From: Pseudomonadota bacterium
GTDB taxonomy: Bacteria; Pseudomonadota; Alphaproteobacteria; Geminicoccales; Geminicoccaceae
Direction: 5' to 3'
DNA length: 64,000 nt
Assembly: GCA_030549795.1 (NCBI GenBank)
Contig: JAUQQO010000054.1
Location: 1-64,000, forward strand
The notes below the pieces were generated by a model that did not search any database, had not been told where the DNA came from, and worked only from the letters and a program-made list of their open reading frames with translations. Position 1 is the stretch's first letter. Every line of letters starts with the position of its first letter. A program made the translations under genes and the position numbers. Below are positions 1 through 11,152 of the stretch, piece after piece.

Positions 1-1284
1 CGGATCGTAGGCCGCTACCGGCACCTTGAGCTGTGCTATGCTGAGGATCCCGGTAGCGGCAAGAAGCGCGTGCGCCGCAACGAGCTCCTCATGTGCTGCA
101 CGCTGCTGCTCGAGGCGGGCGGCGAAGAGCTCCTGCTCGGCATCGAGCACATCGACCACGCTGCGCGCGCCGGTGAGCGCTTCGGTGCGCACGCCTTCAA
201 GCGCCAGCTCAGCGGCGCGCACCCGGCTCGCGAGGGCAGCGGCGCGAGCCCGGGCGGTCATAAGATTGTGCCAAGCAGCGGCGATGTCGCGCGCCACGCT
301 TCGGCGCGCGTCCTCAAGCTCGTAGCGGCGCTGCTGCGCGAGCCTGCGGCTCTCGCGCACCCGCGCGTACTCGGCCCCACCTTGGTAGATCGGCACACTT
401 AAGGTGGCGATGAGCGCGAGCTCGTTTCGGCGCGCTTCCAAGCGCGCGGGATCGCGACCGAGTGCAGTCTCACCGCGCAGCGCCAGCTTGGGCAAAAGAG
501 CCGAGCGTGCCACCGCGATCTCGTCCTCGGCGCTCGCCAAGACGAACTGCGCCGCGCGCACGATGGGGTGCACGTCGACCGCTTCGAGAGCTTCATCGAG
601 CGAGCGCGGCAGCGGCTCGGGCAGGCCGATGGGCGCGAGCCGCTCGCCCGGCGGTTCGCCCGTAAGCCTGCGGAAATCGGCAGAAGACGCCGCAACAGCA
701 CCTTCCGCCGCCAGCCGATCGGCGATCGCGCGGGCAAAGCGCGTTTCCGCGAGGGCGACATCGGTGCGGGTGACTTCCCCGAAGCGGAAGCGATCGCGGG
801 TAGCGGCGAGCTGCCGATCAAGACTGCGCTCGGTGTCGCGGGCGATGGCAAGCAGAGCGCGGTCGCGCAACACGGCCGCGTAGGTCACCACCGTCTCGAG
901 CAGCACGTCCTGTTCGACCGCGGCAAGGCGGGCCCGCTCGGCGAGGACAGCGTTCTCCTTCGAGTTCACAAGCGCCTGCGTTTCACCTCCCGAATAGAGC
1001 TGCTGCTCAAGAGCGAGGACCTGGCGGAAGCCGAGAACGCCGCGCGTCGCACCGGCACGCTCAAGCCGGCTTATTGCCGCGCTCGAGAGCGCGAAGATGC
1101 GCGGTCGCCCGCTGCCAAGAGCCTGGGCGACGCGTTCGACGGCGGCCTCGTAGCGGGCGCGGGCGGCGGCAAGACGCGGATTGGTCGCGTAAACGCGAGC
1201 GAGGACCTCGGGCAGGGAGGTTGCGTGTCCCGAGGCTAGGGGCAGGAGCAGGCCCAAAAGGGCGCAGGCGAGCGCGCGCAGCAT
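1..1284 (-). CDS. tolC: TolC family outer membrane efflux/secretion channel (C-terminus cut by window edge)
   Basis: Outer-membrane channel subunit for type I secretion or RND/ABC efflux, forming a trimeric beta-barrel with a periplasmic coiled-coil tunnel. The frame is open from an ATG at 1284 to the left edge (428 codons, no stop). It begins with a signal peptide (MLRALACALLGLLLPLASGHA), followed by the TolC hallmark TNPRLAAARARYEAA and long alanine/arginine-rich helices. The internal duplication typical of the family is visible: a second repeat begins near residue 245 (HPIVRAAQFVLASAEDEIAVARS), and GARSVVDVLDAEQELFAAR lies near the end. TolC proteins are about 450 residues, so little is missing. 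It lies 98 nt downstream of pcm on the same strand, a pairing common in alphaproteobacteria. No membrane-fusion partner is in view, so its substrate is unknown. Confidence 0.92.
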   Translation of the reverse strand, partial: MLRALACALLGLLLPLASGHATSLPEVLARVYATNPRLAAARARYEAAVERVAQALGSGRPRIFALSSAAISRLERAGATRGVLGFRQVLALEQQLYSGGETQALVNSKENAVLAERARLAAVEQDVLLETVVTYAAVLRDRALLAIARDTERSLDRQLAATRDRFRFGEVTRTDVALAETRFARAIADRLAAEGAVAASSADFRRLTGEPPGERLAPIGLPEPLPRSLDEALEAVDVHPIVRAAQFVLASAEDEIAVARSALLPKLALRGETALGRDPARLEARRNELALIATLSVPIYQGGAEYARVRESRRLAQQRRYELEDARRSVARDIAAAWHNLMTARARAAALASRVRAAELALEGVRTEALTGARSVVDVLDAEQELFAARLEQQRAAHEELVAAHALLAATGILSIAQLKVPVAAYDP

Positions 1285-1382
1285 GCGCTATGGGTAGCAC
1301 GAGTTCGCCCCACGCGCTAGCTGATCCTTCAAAACTCAACCAAAAAGAAAAGACGCCATCGCCCGCGGTGGCCGACGCGCCC

Positions 1383-2036
1383 TTAAAAGGTGAAGCGGGG
1401 CGGTGGGCGCAGCGCCGGGAGCTCCGGGATCAGGGCGTCGTCGACGGCGACGCGTCCGAAGCTGTCGCCGATGCGGGTAAAGAGCGTGACCTCTCCCGGG
1501 CGCCCGTCGCACATCACCGCGACCAGGCGGCCGCCGTCGGTGAGCTGGCGCAAAAGCGCTTCGGGAACTTCGCGCACCGCGCCCACGATGAGGATGACAT
1601 CGAAGGGCGCCTGGCTCGGCAGGCCCTCGCGCGGCACGCCGACTTGCACCACGGCGTTGTCCGCTCCGGTCTGGGCGAGCTTGGCATCGAGCTCGGCGGC
1701 CTCGTCTCGGCTCGTCGCGAGCAGGATCACGGTAGCGGCGAGCCGCGCGAGCACCGCACCGACATAGCCGGTGCTGTCGCCGATCACGAGCGCGACATCG
1801 TGCGGTGCGACGCGCGCCGCCTGCAGGAGTTTGGCAAGGGCTAAGGGTTCGATCAAAAAGCGGCCGTCGCCGAGCGGCAGATCCTCATCGACATAGGCGG
1901 CACCGCGCAGTGCCGGAGGCACGAAGAGTTCGCGCGGCACCGCGCCCATCGCGGCGAGCACGCGGCGATCGGTGATGCGGTTGGGCTTGAGCTGGTTGTC
2001 GACCATCCGGCGGCGGGCTTCGGCGTGGTCTTCCAT
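1383..2036 (-). CDS. pcm: Protein-L-isoaspartate O-methyltransferase family protein
   Basis: A 217-residue SAM-dependent methyltransferase of the Pcm type, which repairs isoaspartyl residues in damaged proteins in the cytoplasm. The N-terminal ARRRMVDNQLKPNRI and the segment VPRELFVPPALRGAAYVDED are typical of the family. The SAM-binding loop reads VIGDSTGYVGAVLARL instead of the canonical EIGTGSGYQ, a divergence seen in the short alphaproteobacterial version that sits beside tolC. The ATG start has a GAGGG ribosome site 8 nt upstream. It probably shares a transcript with tolC. Because the motif is divergent, its true substrate is less certain than its fold. Confidence 0.85.
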   Translation of the reverse strand: MEDHAEARRRMVDNQLKPNRITDRRVLAAMGAVPRELFVPPALRGAAYVDEDLPLGDGRFLIEPLALAKLLQAARVAPHDVALVIGDSTGYVGAVLARLAATVILLATSRDEAAELDAKLAQTGADNAVVQVGVPREGLPSQAPFDVILIVGAVREVPEALLRQLTDGGRLVAVMCDGRPGEVTLFTRIGDSFGRVAVDDALIPELPALRPPPRFTF

Positions 2037-2175
2037 TGTGAACCCTCATCAAGCGCACGGGCGCGCTCATAAGTCGGCAAGGCGAGCCGCGGCAAGGCAC
2101 AGCCGGTGCGGTGGGACATCGCCAAGCCGGGCTCGGTTGACCCGTGCGCCTTGTGATCTTAAGTGAAGTCGAGCC

Positions 2176-2249
2176 GGCCCGGTGGCAGAGTGGCCATGCA
2201 GCGGACTGCAAATCCGCGTACGTCGGTTCGATTCCGGCCCGGGCCTCCA
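2176..2249 (+). tRNA. tRNA-Cys (GCA)
   Basis: A complete cloverleaf. The acceptor arms are 2176-2182 and 2239-2245, the anticodon stem is 2201-2205/2213-2217 with loop CTGCAAA (anticodon GCA at 2208-2210), and the T arm is 2222-2238. The discriminator is T and CCA is encoded at 2247-2249. Confidence 0.97.
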
Positions 2250-2303
2250 CGGCCGAAGCCCCCTGGCGTCGAGGCCTGGGCGCTGCTAGAAGGCCGCGCG
2301 TGT

Positions 2304-2379
2304 TCCGGCGTAGCTCAGTTGGTAGAGCAAGCGGCTGTTAACCGCTGGGTCGTAGGTTCGAGTCCTACCGCCGGAGCCA
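2304..2379 (+). tRNA. tRNA-Asn (GTT)
   Basis: A complete cloverleaf. Acceptor TCCGGCG (2304-2310) pairs with CGCCGGA (2369-2375), the D arm is 2313-2328, and the anticodon stem AGCGG/CCGCT encloses loop CTGTTAA (GTT at 2337-2339). The discriminator is G with CCA at 2377-2379. It is 54 nt after tRNA-Cys and only 22 nt before the cobB start codon, so all three may be cotranscribed. Confidence 0.97.
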
Positions 2380-2401
2380 TCTCGCCGAACGGTACTGCGT
2401 C

Positions 2402-3109
2402 TTGTCGTCGCACCATCCCGCCCTCGTCATCTTGACCGGCGCCGGTATTTCGGCCGAATCGGGGCTTCCTACGTTCCGCGGTGCGGGTGGCCTGTGGGAA
2501 GGGCATCGGGTCGAAGACGTCGCGACACCTGAGGCGTTCGCGCGCGATCCCGAGCTCGTGCTGCGCTTCTACGATGCCCGGCGGCAGGCGCTTGCGCGCG
2601 TTGCGCCCAATCCTGCCCACTTTGCGCTCGCGCGCCTGGAAGCCGCCTGGCAGGGGCCGTTCTTGCTCATCACCCAGAACGTCGACGACCTCCACGAGCG
2701 GGCGGGATCGCGCAAGCTCCTGCATATGCACGGCGAGCTCGTGCGGGTGCGCTGCGTGCGCTGCGGGCTCAACGAGCGTCTTGAGGGGCCGCTTGCCGGG
2801 CGGGCGTGTCCGCGCTGCGGAGCGCGGCCGGGCTTGCGCCCCGATGTCGTGTGGTTCGGGGAGATCCCGTACAGCCTCGATGAGATCGAGGCGGCGCTTG
2901 CGCGCTGCGCGTTGTTCGTGGCGATCGGCACATCGGGGGAGGTCTATCCGGCGGCCGGCTTCGTCGACGAGGCGCGCGCGCATGGCGCGCACACAATCGA
3001 GCTCAACCTCGAGCCTTCGCGGATCAGCGCGCGCTTCGCTGAACACCGCTTCGGTCCGGCGAGCCGCATCGTACCCGCGTGGGTAGAAGAGCTTTTGGCG
3101 CGCGGCTAG
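2402..3109 (+). CDS. cobB: NAD-dependent protein deacylase (class III sirtuin)
   Basis: Cytoplasmic sirtuin that removes acyl groups from lysine using NAD+. It is 235 residues with a TTG start. Visible motifs are GAGISAESGLPTFRG (13-27), QNVDDLHERAG (92-102), catalytic His110 in HMHGEL, and a zinc ribbon with Cys118, Cys121, Cys136 and Cys139. Tyr57 and Arg60 in FYDARR match the pair that selects succinyl or other acidic acyl groups in SIRT5-type enzymes, so desuccinylase activity is likely besides deacetylation. The start lies directly after tRNA-Asn. The substrate preference is inferred from these two residues. Confidence 0.93.
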   Translation: MSSHHPALVILTGAGISAESGLPTFRGAGGLWEGHRVEDVATPEAFARDPELVLRFYDARRQALARVAPNPAHFALARLEAAWQGPFLLITQNVDDLHERAGSRKLLHMHGELVRVRCVRCGLNERLEGPLAGRACPRCGARPGLRPDVVWFGEIPYSLDEIEAALARCALFVAIGTSGEVYPAAGFVDEARAHGAHTIELNLEPSRISARFAEHRFGPASRIVPAWVEELLARG

Positions 3110-3271
3110 CCGCGGTGGCACTGCGGCAACCCGTCCCCGATCCGACACAGGCGCTCGCTTGCCGGGCCGAAAGAAGCATGTTAAGCGGCCGCCGCTTCTT
3201 GGCGGAACCGTTCCGGGGCCGGGGTTCCGTCGACTGCGGTCTTTTCAGGGAACAACGCGAGGACGCGCCGG

Positions 3272-3831
3272 GTGGCAGCGAAATCAGCCGCTTCGTCGGG
3301 TGTGGCGCTACGCTACGCCGCGGCTCTCTTCGAGCTCGCACAAGAGCAGGGCATGCTCGATGCCGTCGCCTCGGACCTCGATCGGCTCGAAGCGGTGTTG
3401 GCCGAGAGCGCCGATCTCGGCCGGATGCTCGTCTCGCCGCTCGCGAGCCGCGAGGAATTGGTGGGCGCGGTTGGAGCGCTGGCCGAGCGGGCGGGCTTTA
3501 CCAAGCTGGTCAAGAACTTCTTGGGCGTGCTCGCCCGTCAGCGGCGGATGAGCCTGCTCGCGCAGGTGATCGCGCGCTTTCGCGAGCGGCTCGCGGAAGC
3601 CCGCGGTGAAGCGACCGCCGAGATCGTCTCTGCGGCTCCGCTCGCGGAAGCGGAGCTCGAGCGGCTGCGGGCTGCGATCGCGCGCTTTGCGGGAAAGAAC
3701 GTGCGGCTTACGACGAGGATCGACCCCGATCTCCTGGCCGGGCTTACGGTCCAAGTGGGATCGCGGATGGTGGACGCCTCGCTGCGCCGTCGCCTCCAAC
3801 AGCTCGAGACGATGATGAAAGGGGTCGGGTG

Positions 3832-3832
<1 letters not shown>
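3272..3832 (+). CDS. atpH: ATP synthase F1 subunit delta
   Basis: Stator subunit that links the F1 head to the peripheral stalk of the membrane-bound F1Fo ATP synthase. It is 186 residues from a GTG start and has the family N-terminus [18 protein letters not shown] and C-terminal [22 protein letters not shown]. It is the first gene of atpHAGDC. The 162 nt gap after cobB probably holds the operon promoter. Its stop overlaps the atpA start (TGATG). The Fo genes are absent here, as is usual in alphaproteobacteria. Confidence 0.95.
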
Positions 3833-5367
<1,535 letters not shown>

Positions 5368-5383
5368 AACGGGGCGAGCTGCC

Positions 5384-6268
5384 GTGCCCAGCCTTAAGGA
5401 CATGCGGAACCGGATCAATTCGGTCCGGGCCACCCGCAAGATCACCAGTGCGATGAAGCTCGTCGCCGGCTCCAAGCTCAGGCGGGCGCAAGAATATGCC
5501 GAGGCGGCACGTCCTTATGCCGCCAAGATGGCATCCATGCTCGCCAACCTGGCGGCGGCGGTGCGCGCGCAGGGCGAGGCCCCGCCGCTTCTCGCCGGCA
5601 CCGGCAAGGAGGATAGCCATCTCCTCGTCGTAGCCACGGCCGACCGCGGCTTGTGCGGCGCCTTCAACAGCTCGATCGTACGCGCCGTCCGCAAGCGGAT
5701 CGAGGAGCTCAAAAGCCAAGGCAAGACGGTCAAGCTCGTGTGCGTCGGCCGTAAGGGCCGCGATATGCTTCGCCGCGAATACGGGGATCTCATCATCGAA
5801 TTCTTAGACGGGATCGCCGGCAAGCGGCGCATCGGCTTCGCCGATGCCGAGCGCGTCGCGCAAAAGCTCCTCGAGCTCTTCGAGGCGGGGGAGTTCGACG
5901 TCGCCACCATCGTCTTCAACCGCTTCAAGAGCGCGATGGTGCAGATCGTCACCTTCAAGCAGCTCATTCCTGTCGAAGCGCCGGAAGTCGCGGCGGAGAG
6001 CGAAGGGGTGAGGGCGATCTACGAGTTCGAGCCCGATGAGGAGCGCATCTTAAGCGAACTCTTGCCGCGTAATCTGGCGGTTCAAATCTACGGCGCGCTG
6101 CTCGAGAATGCCGCCAGCGAGCAAGGAGCGCGCATGGTGGCGATGGACAACGCCACCCGCAACGCGGGCGAGATGATCGAGCGGCTCACGCTCCGCTACA
6201 ATCGCCAGCGTCAGGCCAACATCACCAAGGAGTTGATCGAGATCGTTTCCGGCGCCGAGGCTCTTTAA
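5384..6268 (+). CDS. atpG: ATP synthase F1 subunit gamma
   Basis: Central rotor shaft of F1, turning inside the alpha3beta3 ring. It is 294 residues from a GTG start. The N-terminal helix ([20 protein letters not shown], then [16 protein letters not shown]) and the C-terminal helix ([20 protein letters not shown], then [16 protein letters not shown]) are the conserved coiled-coil pair. It sits between atpA and atpD in the standard order. Confidence 0.96.
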   Translation: MPSLKDMRNRINSVRATRKITSAMKLVAGSKLRRAQEYAEAARPYAAKMASMLANLAAAVRAQGEAPPLLAGTGKEDSHLLVVATADRGLCGAFNSSIVRAVRKRIEELKSQGKTVKLVCVGRKGRDMLRREYGDLIIEFLDGIAGKRRIGFADAERVAQKLLELFEAGEFDVATIVFNRFKSAMVQIVTFKQLIPVEAPEVAAESEGVRAIYEFEPDEERILSELLPRNLAVQIYGALLENAASEQGARMVAMDNATRNAGEMIERLTLRYNRQRQANITKELIEIVSGAEAL

Positions 6269-7738
<1,470 letters not shown>

Positions 7739-7741
7739 GCG

Positions 7742-8161
7742 ATGGCCGAGACGCTGAACGTCGAGGTGGTCGATCCGGAGCGGGTGATCGTAAGCGCCGC
7801 GGTCGAGATGGTGGTGCTGCCGGGGGCCGAGGGCGACTTCGGCGTCCTGCCCCTGCACGCCCCGCTGGTCTCGCTCCTGCGCCCGGGTGTGGTGTCCTTG
7901 TTCGAAAACGGCCGCCCGGTACGGCAGTTCTTCGTAGCAGGCGGTTTCGTCGAAGTGAGCGAGCAGGGTTGCACCGTGCTCGCGCAAGGGGTGGAACCGC
8001 TCGAGGAGATCAGCCGGGCAGCAGCCGAACAGGCGCTCAAAGACGCCGAAGAGGATCTCGCCGACGCGAAAGCGCCGAGCGAGGAAGAGCGCGCCCGGCT
8101 CGAGCGCGCGGTCGCGATCGCCCGCGCTCGGCTCGAGGCCGTGAGCCAGGCGGCGAGCTAA
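7742..8161 (+). CDS. atpC: ATP synthase F1 subunit epsilon
   Basis: Rotor subunit that couples gamma to the c-ring and can inhibit ATP hydrolysis. It is 139 residues with an N-terminal beta-sandwich (VVLPGAEGDFGVLPLHAPLV) and a C-terminal pair of helices rich in Ala, Glu and Arg. It starts 3 nt after the atpD stop and ends the operon. Its last 4 nt overlap the end of the convergent GNAT gene. Confidence 0.95.
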   Translation: MAETLNVEVVDPERVIVSAAVEMVVLPGAEGDFGVLPLHAPLVSLLRPGVVSLFENGRPVRQFFVAGGFVEVSEQGCTVLAQGVEPLEEISRAAAEQALKDAEEDLADAKAPSEEERARLERAVAIARARLEAVSQAAS

Positions 8162-8718
8162 AAGGGAGCGAAGACCCGGGCCTGCGCCAACTGCGCGCAG
8201 GGCCAGCCGCGCAGCCGCTCACGCCAGAGCTCGCCAAGATCCAACAATTCGAGCGCCCAGGTGGCGGGGGTGGGCGGCAGCAGCGCGAGCACGGCACAGG
8301 CTTCGGGCGGCTCGAGGCGCACGCGTGCGGCACGCGTGCGCAGGAGGGCCCGCACCGCCGCATTGTCGACGGCAAAGAACAGGAAGAGCTCGCGCCAGAA
8401 GCGGTTGCGGGCAAGCGCGAGGGCGCGCTCGAACAGAGCCCGGCCGATCCCCTGACGCCGATAGGCCGGCTCCACCGCCAGGGCGAGTTCGCCCGTGCCC
8501 ACGCGCACCGGGTAGAGTTCGCTCGTGCCGATCAGGCGATCGTCGAGGAAGGCGCCGACCGCCAGAGGCGGCTCGGGCGGGTCGAGGTTGCGGGCGCAAA
8601 GCCCGCGAGCGCGGCGGGCCTCGGGTTCCAACCGCGTAAGATGGGCGAGCCGGGCGGTCCGGTCCCGGCTGTCGAGTCGCCGGAACCGGACCTCGCCGGC
8701 GCGAAGCACGCACAGCAT
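8158..8718 (-). CDS. GNAT family N-acetyltransferase
   Basis: Predicted acetyl-CoA-dependent N-acyltransferase of unknown substrate. The acetyl-CoA loop VEPAYRRQGIGRALFERAL is clear, preceded by beta strands such as GELALAV. The frame stays open upstream to a TTG at 8796, but residues before 8718 are encoded by a perfect inverted repeat (8732-8766) and do not look like protein. The ATG at 8718 (MLCVLRAGEVRFRRL) is therefore preferred; its ribosome site is weak. It lies downstream of mrp on the same strand and converges on atpC. Confidence 0.8.
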   Translation of the reverse strand: MLCVLRAGEVRFRRLDSRDRTARLAHLTRLEPEARRARGLCARNLDPPEPPLAVGAFLDDRLIGTSELYPVRVGTGELALAVEPAYRRQGIGRALFERALALARNRFWRELFLFFAVDNAAVRALLRTRAARVRLEPPEACAVLALLPPTPATWALELLDLGELWRERLRGWPCAQLAQARVFAPF

Positions 8719-8731
8719 CGCAGGTCCGATG

Positions 8732-8766
8732 ATGCTGCAGCGCAGCATTCTTTTGCGCTGCAGCAT
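8732..8766. repeat. Perfect 13-bp inverted repeat between mrp and the GNAT gene
   Basis: The arms ATGCTGCAGCGCA (8732-8744) and TGCGCTGCAGCAT (8754-8766) pair perfectly around a 9 nt loop. There is no T-run, so it is an incomplete terminator at best. It could be an operator, an mRNA-end stabilising hairpin, or a processing site after mrp. Confidence 0.6.
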
Positions 8767-8838
8767 GAGGATGAGATGATCGCGGCTAGCCGTCAACCCC
8801 TCACGGCGTGCAACCCTGGCCTGCGCGTTTTTGAGCCG

Positions 8839-9951
8839 TTAGAGCCAGACGATGCGCGGAAAGCGGCGGGCCTTGCCGCCCGCGAGCTCGGTGAGCTTGT
8901 CGCGCACGCTGCGCGCGAGATCGAGATAGGCGCGCGCCTGCGGGCTCTCGGGGCGGGCGAGCACGATCGGCCGTCCGGAATCCGAGAGTTCGCGGATCTC
9001 GGGATCGAGCGGGATCTCGGCCAAAAAGTCGACCCCGAAGCGCTCGGCACAGCGTCGCGCCCCGCCGTGGGCGAAGATTTCTGCGCGATGGCCGCACTTG
9101 GGACAGCAATAATAGGACATATTCTCGACGATGCCTAAGATCGGCACGTCGACTTTGCGGAACATGTTGATCGCCTTGCGGGCATCCAATAAGGCGATGT
9201 CCTGGGGGGTGGAGACGATCACCGCCCCCGAAAGCGGCACGCGCTGCGCCATGGTGAGCTGGGCATCGCCGGTTCCGGGCGGCAAATCGACGATCATGAC
9301 GTCGAGATCGCCCCACTCGACGTCGCTCAGCATCTGCTGGATGGCGCTCTGCACCATGGGGCCGCGCCAGATCATGGGCGTGTCCTCGTCGACGAGGAAG
9401 CCCATCGACATCACTTTGACCCCGTAGCTCTCGAGCGGCCGCAGCTTGTTGCCGCTCGCCGAGGGCCGACCGGCGGCCCCGGTCATGCGCGGCAGCGAGG
9501 GGCCGTAGATGTCGGCGTCCAAGAGCCCGACGCGCGCGCCCAAAACGGAAAGCCCCATGGCCAGATTCACCGCCGTGGTCGACTTGCCCACCCCGCCTTT
9601 CCCCGAGGCGACGGCAACGATCGCCTTCACACCGGGTACGGCCGGGCGCGCTGAGGCCTCGGGCCGGGCGAGGTTGGGTGGCGGGGGCGGCGGCGCCGCG
9701 GGCCGCTCGGCGGTGAGCACGGCGGTTGCCGAGGTCACGCCGGGCAGCCGTTTTATCGCCTCTTCGCAGGCGCGCCGCAACGGTTCCAGGCTCCGCGCCT
9801 CGCGCGGATCCACTTCGATCGACAAGCCGACGTTGCCGCCCTTGATGACGACGCCCGAGATCATGCCCAGGCTCACCACGTCGACGCCGCGCTGCGGATG
9901 GCGAACGGCACGCAAGGCGTCGAGAACCTGTTCTTTTGTTAATCCAGCCAT
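8839..9951 (-). CDS. mrp: Mrp/NBP35-type iron-sulfur cluster carrier ATPase
   Basis: Cytoplasmic P-loop ATPase that carries [4Fe-4S] clusters to target proteins. It is 370 residues. The start chosen is the ATG at 9951 (MAGLTKEQVLDALRAV), because the open frame upstream is proline/arginine-rich and not conserved. Domains: an N-terminal MIP18-like (DUF59) region (1-80), a proline-rich linker (86-103), and a deviant Walker A GKGGVGKS (117-124). Cluster ligands Cys283 and Cys286 lie in CCPKCG, and DLPPGTGD and STPQDIALLDARKA follow. It is divergent from hflK across 94 nt, which should hold both promoters. Confidence 0.94.
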   Translation of the reverse strand: MAGLTKEQVLDALRAVRHPQRGVDVVSLGMISGVVIKGGNVGLSIEVDPREARSLEPLRRACEEAIKRLPGVTSATAVLTAERPAAPPPPPPNLARPEASARPAVPGVKAIVAVASGKGGVGKSTTAVNLAMGLSVLGARVGLLDADIYGPSLPRMTGAAGRPSASGNKLRPLESYGVKVMSMGFLVDEDTPMIWRGPMVQSAIQQMLSDVEWGDLDVMIVDLPPGTGDAQLTMAQRVPLSGAVIVSTPQDIALLDARKAINMFRKVDVPILGIVENMSYYCCPKCGHRAEIFAHGGARRCAERFGVDFLAEIPLDPEIRELSDSGRPIVLARPESPQARAYLDLARSVRDKLTELAGGKARRFPRIVWL

Positions 9952-10045
9952 AGTTGATCCCTTCGCCCGCGGAGGCGATATAGGGGGAGCACGCGCGCTC
10001 TGCCAGAGCGCGCGCAACCGGCACGTGTAGCGTCGAGGAGCCGCG

Positions 10046-11152
10046 ATGCCCTGGAACACGCAAGGTGGCGGCGGTTGGGGCGGGCAGGGCCCCTGGGGTG
10101 GTCGTCCGAGCGGCGGGCCGCAGCCGCCCGACCTCGAGGAGGTGCTCCGGCGCGGCCAGGAGCGCCTCAAGCGGCTGTTTCCGCCGGGGGGAGGACAATC
10201 GGGGCGCGCCTTGGCGATCATCGCCTTGGCCGCGCTCGGGCTCTGGCTCGCCTCCGGCTTCTATCGCGTGGGACCGGAGCAGCAAGGTGTGGTGCTGCGC
10301 TTCGGCAAGCTCGACCGTCTTACCGGTCCCGGCCTCAACTACCGGCTGCCGTGGCCGATCGAGGAGGTGCTCACGCCCGAAGTGGCGCGCGTCAACCGCA
10401 TCGAAGTGGGCTTCACGAGCGGTGGTCCCGGGGTGCGCGGGCGGCGCGAGCTGCCGGAAGAGGCGCTCATGCTCACCGGCGATGAGAATATCGTCGACAT
10501 CAACTTCGTTGTCCTGTGGAAGATCGCCGACGCCGCACAGTACCTCTTCAACATTCGTGATCCCGAAGTCACGGTCAAAGCCGCGGCCGAAAGCGTGATG
10601 CGCGAGATCATCGGCCAAACGCCGATCGTGCAGGCGACGACGGAAGGACGGCGGGCGATCGAAGCGCGGGCACGCGAAATGCTGCAGCAGCTCATGACCG
10701 ATTACGGCGCCGGTATCGAGATCCAAGAGGTGCAGCTGCAGAAAGCGGATCCGCCGGCCGAGGTGATCGACGCCTTCCGCGACGTTCAGCGGGCGCAAGC
10801 CGACCGCGAGCGCGAACAGAACATCGCCGAGGCCTTCGCCAACGACATCATCCCCCGCGCGCGCGGCGAGGCGGAGCGGCTGTTGCAAGATGCGGAAGCC
10901 TATCGCCAAGAGGTGGTGGCGCGCGCAACCGGCGAGGCACAACGCTTCAAGGCCATTCTCGCCGAGTATCAAAAGGCGCAGGACGTCACCGTACAGCGCC
11001 TCTACCTCGAGACCATGGAAGAGGTGCTCAAGGGCATGAGCAAGCTGATCGTCGAGGCGCAGGCCGGCGTCGGCTCGGTGGTGCCCTATTTGCCGCTGCC
11101 CGAACTGCAGCAGCGGCGCGCGGCCCCGCAGGCGCAGGGAGCGAACCAATGA
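10046..11152 (+). CDS. hflK: HflK, FtsH protease modulator (SPFH family)
   Basis: Inner-membrane SPFH/Band-7 protein that forms a cage with HflC around the FtsH protease and limits its access to membrane substrates. It is 368 residues: a Gly/Pro/Trp-rich cytoplasmic N-terminus (1-35), one transmembrane segment (about 54-73, ALAIIALAALGLWLASGFY), then the SPFH domain (GVVLRFGKLDRLTGPGLNYR). A long heptad-rich helix (RAQADREREQNIAEAFANDI) ends the protein. It overlaps hflC by 4 nt (ATGA). Confidence 0.94.
   Translation: MPWNTQGGGGWGGQGPWGGRPSGGPQPPDLEEVLRRGQERLKRLFPPGGGQSGRALAIIALAALGLWLASGFYRVGPEQQGVVLRFGKLDRLTGPGLNYRLPWPIEEVLTPEVARVNRIEVGFTSGGPGVRGRRELPEEALMLTGDENIVDINFVVLWKIADAAQYLFNIRDPEVTVKAAAESVMREIIGQTPIVQATTEGRRAIEARAREMLQQLMTDYGAGIEIQEVQLQKADPPAEVIDAFRDVQRAQADREREQNIAEAFANDIIPRARGEAERLLQDAEAYRQEVVARATGEAQRFKAILAEYQKAQDVTVQRLYLETMEEVLKGMSKLIVEAQAGVGSVVPYLPLPELQQRRAAPQAQGANQ

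Noticed and set aside
8801-11149. 782-codon open frame on the minus strand covering hflK and mrp
   Set aside because: It crosses two real genes (mrp in another frame, hflK on the other strand) and is Arg/Ala/His-rich without motifs.
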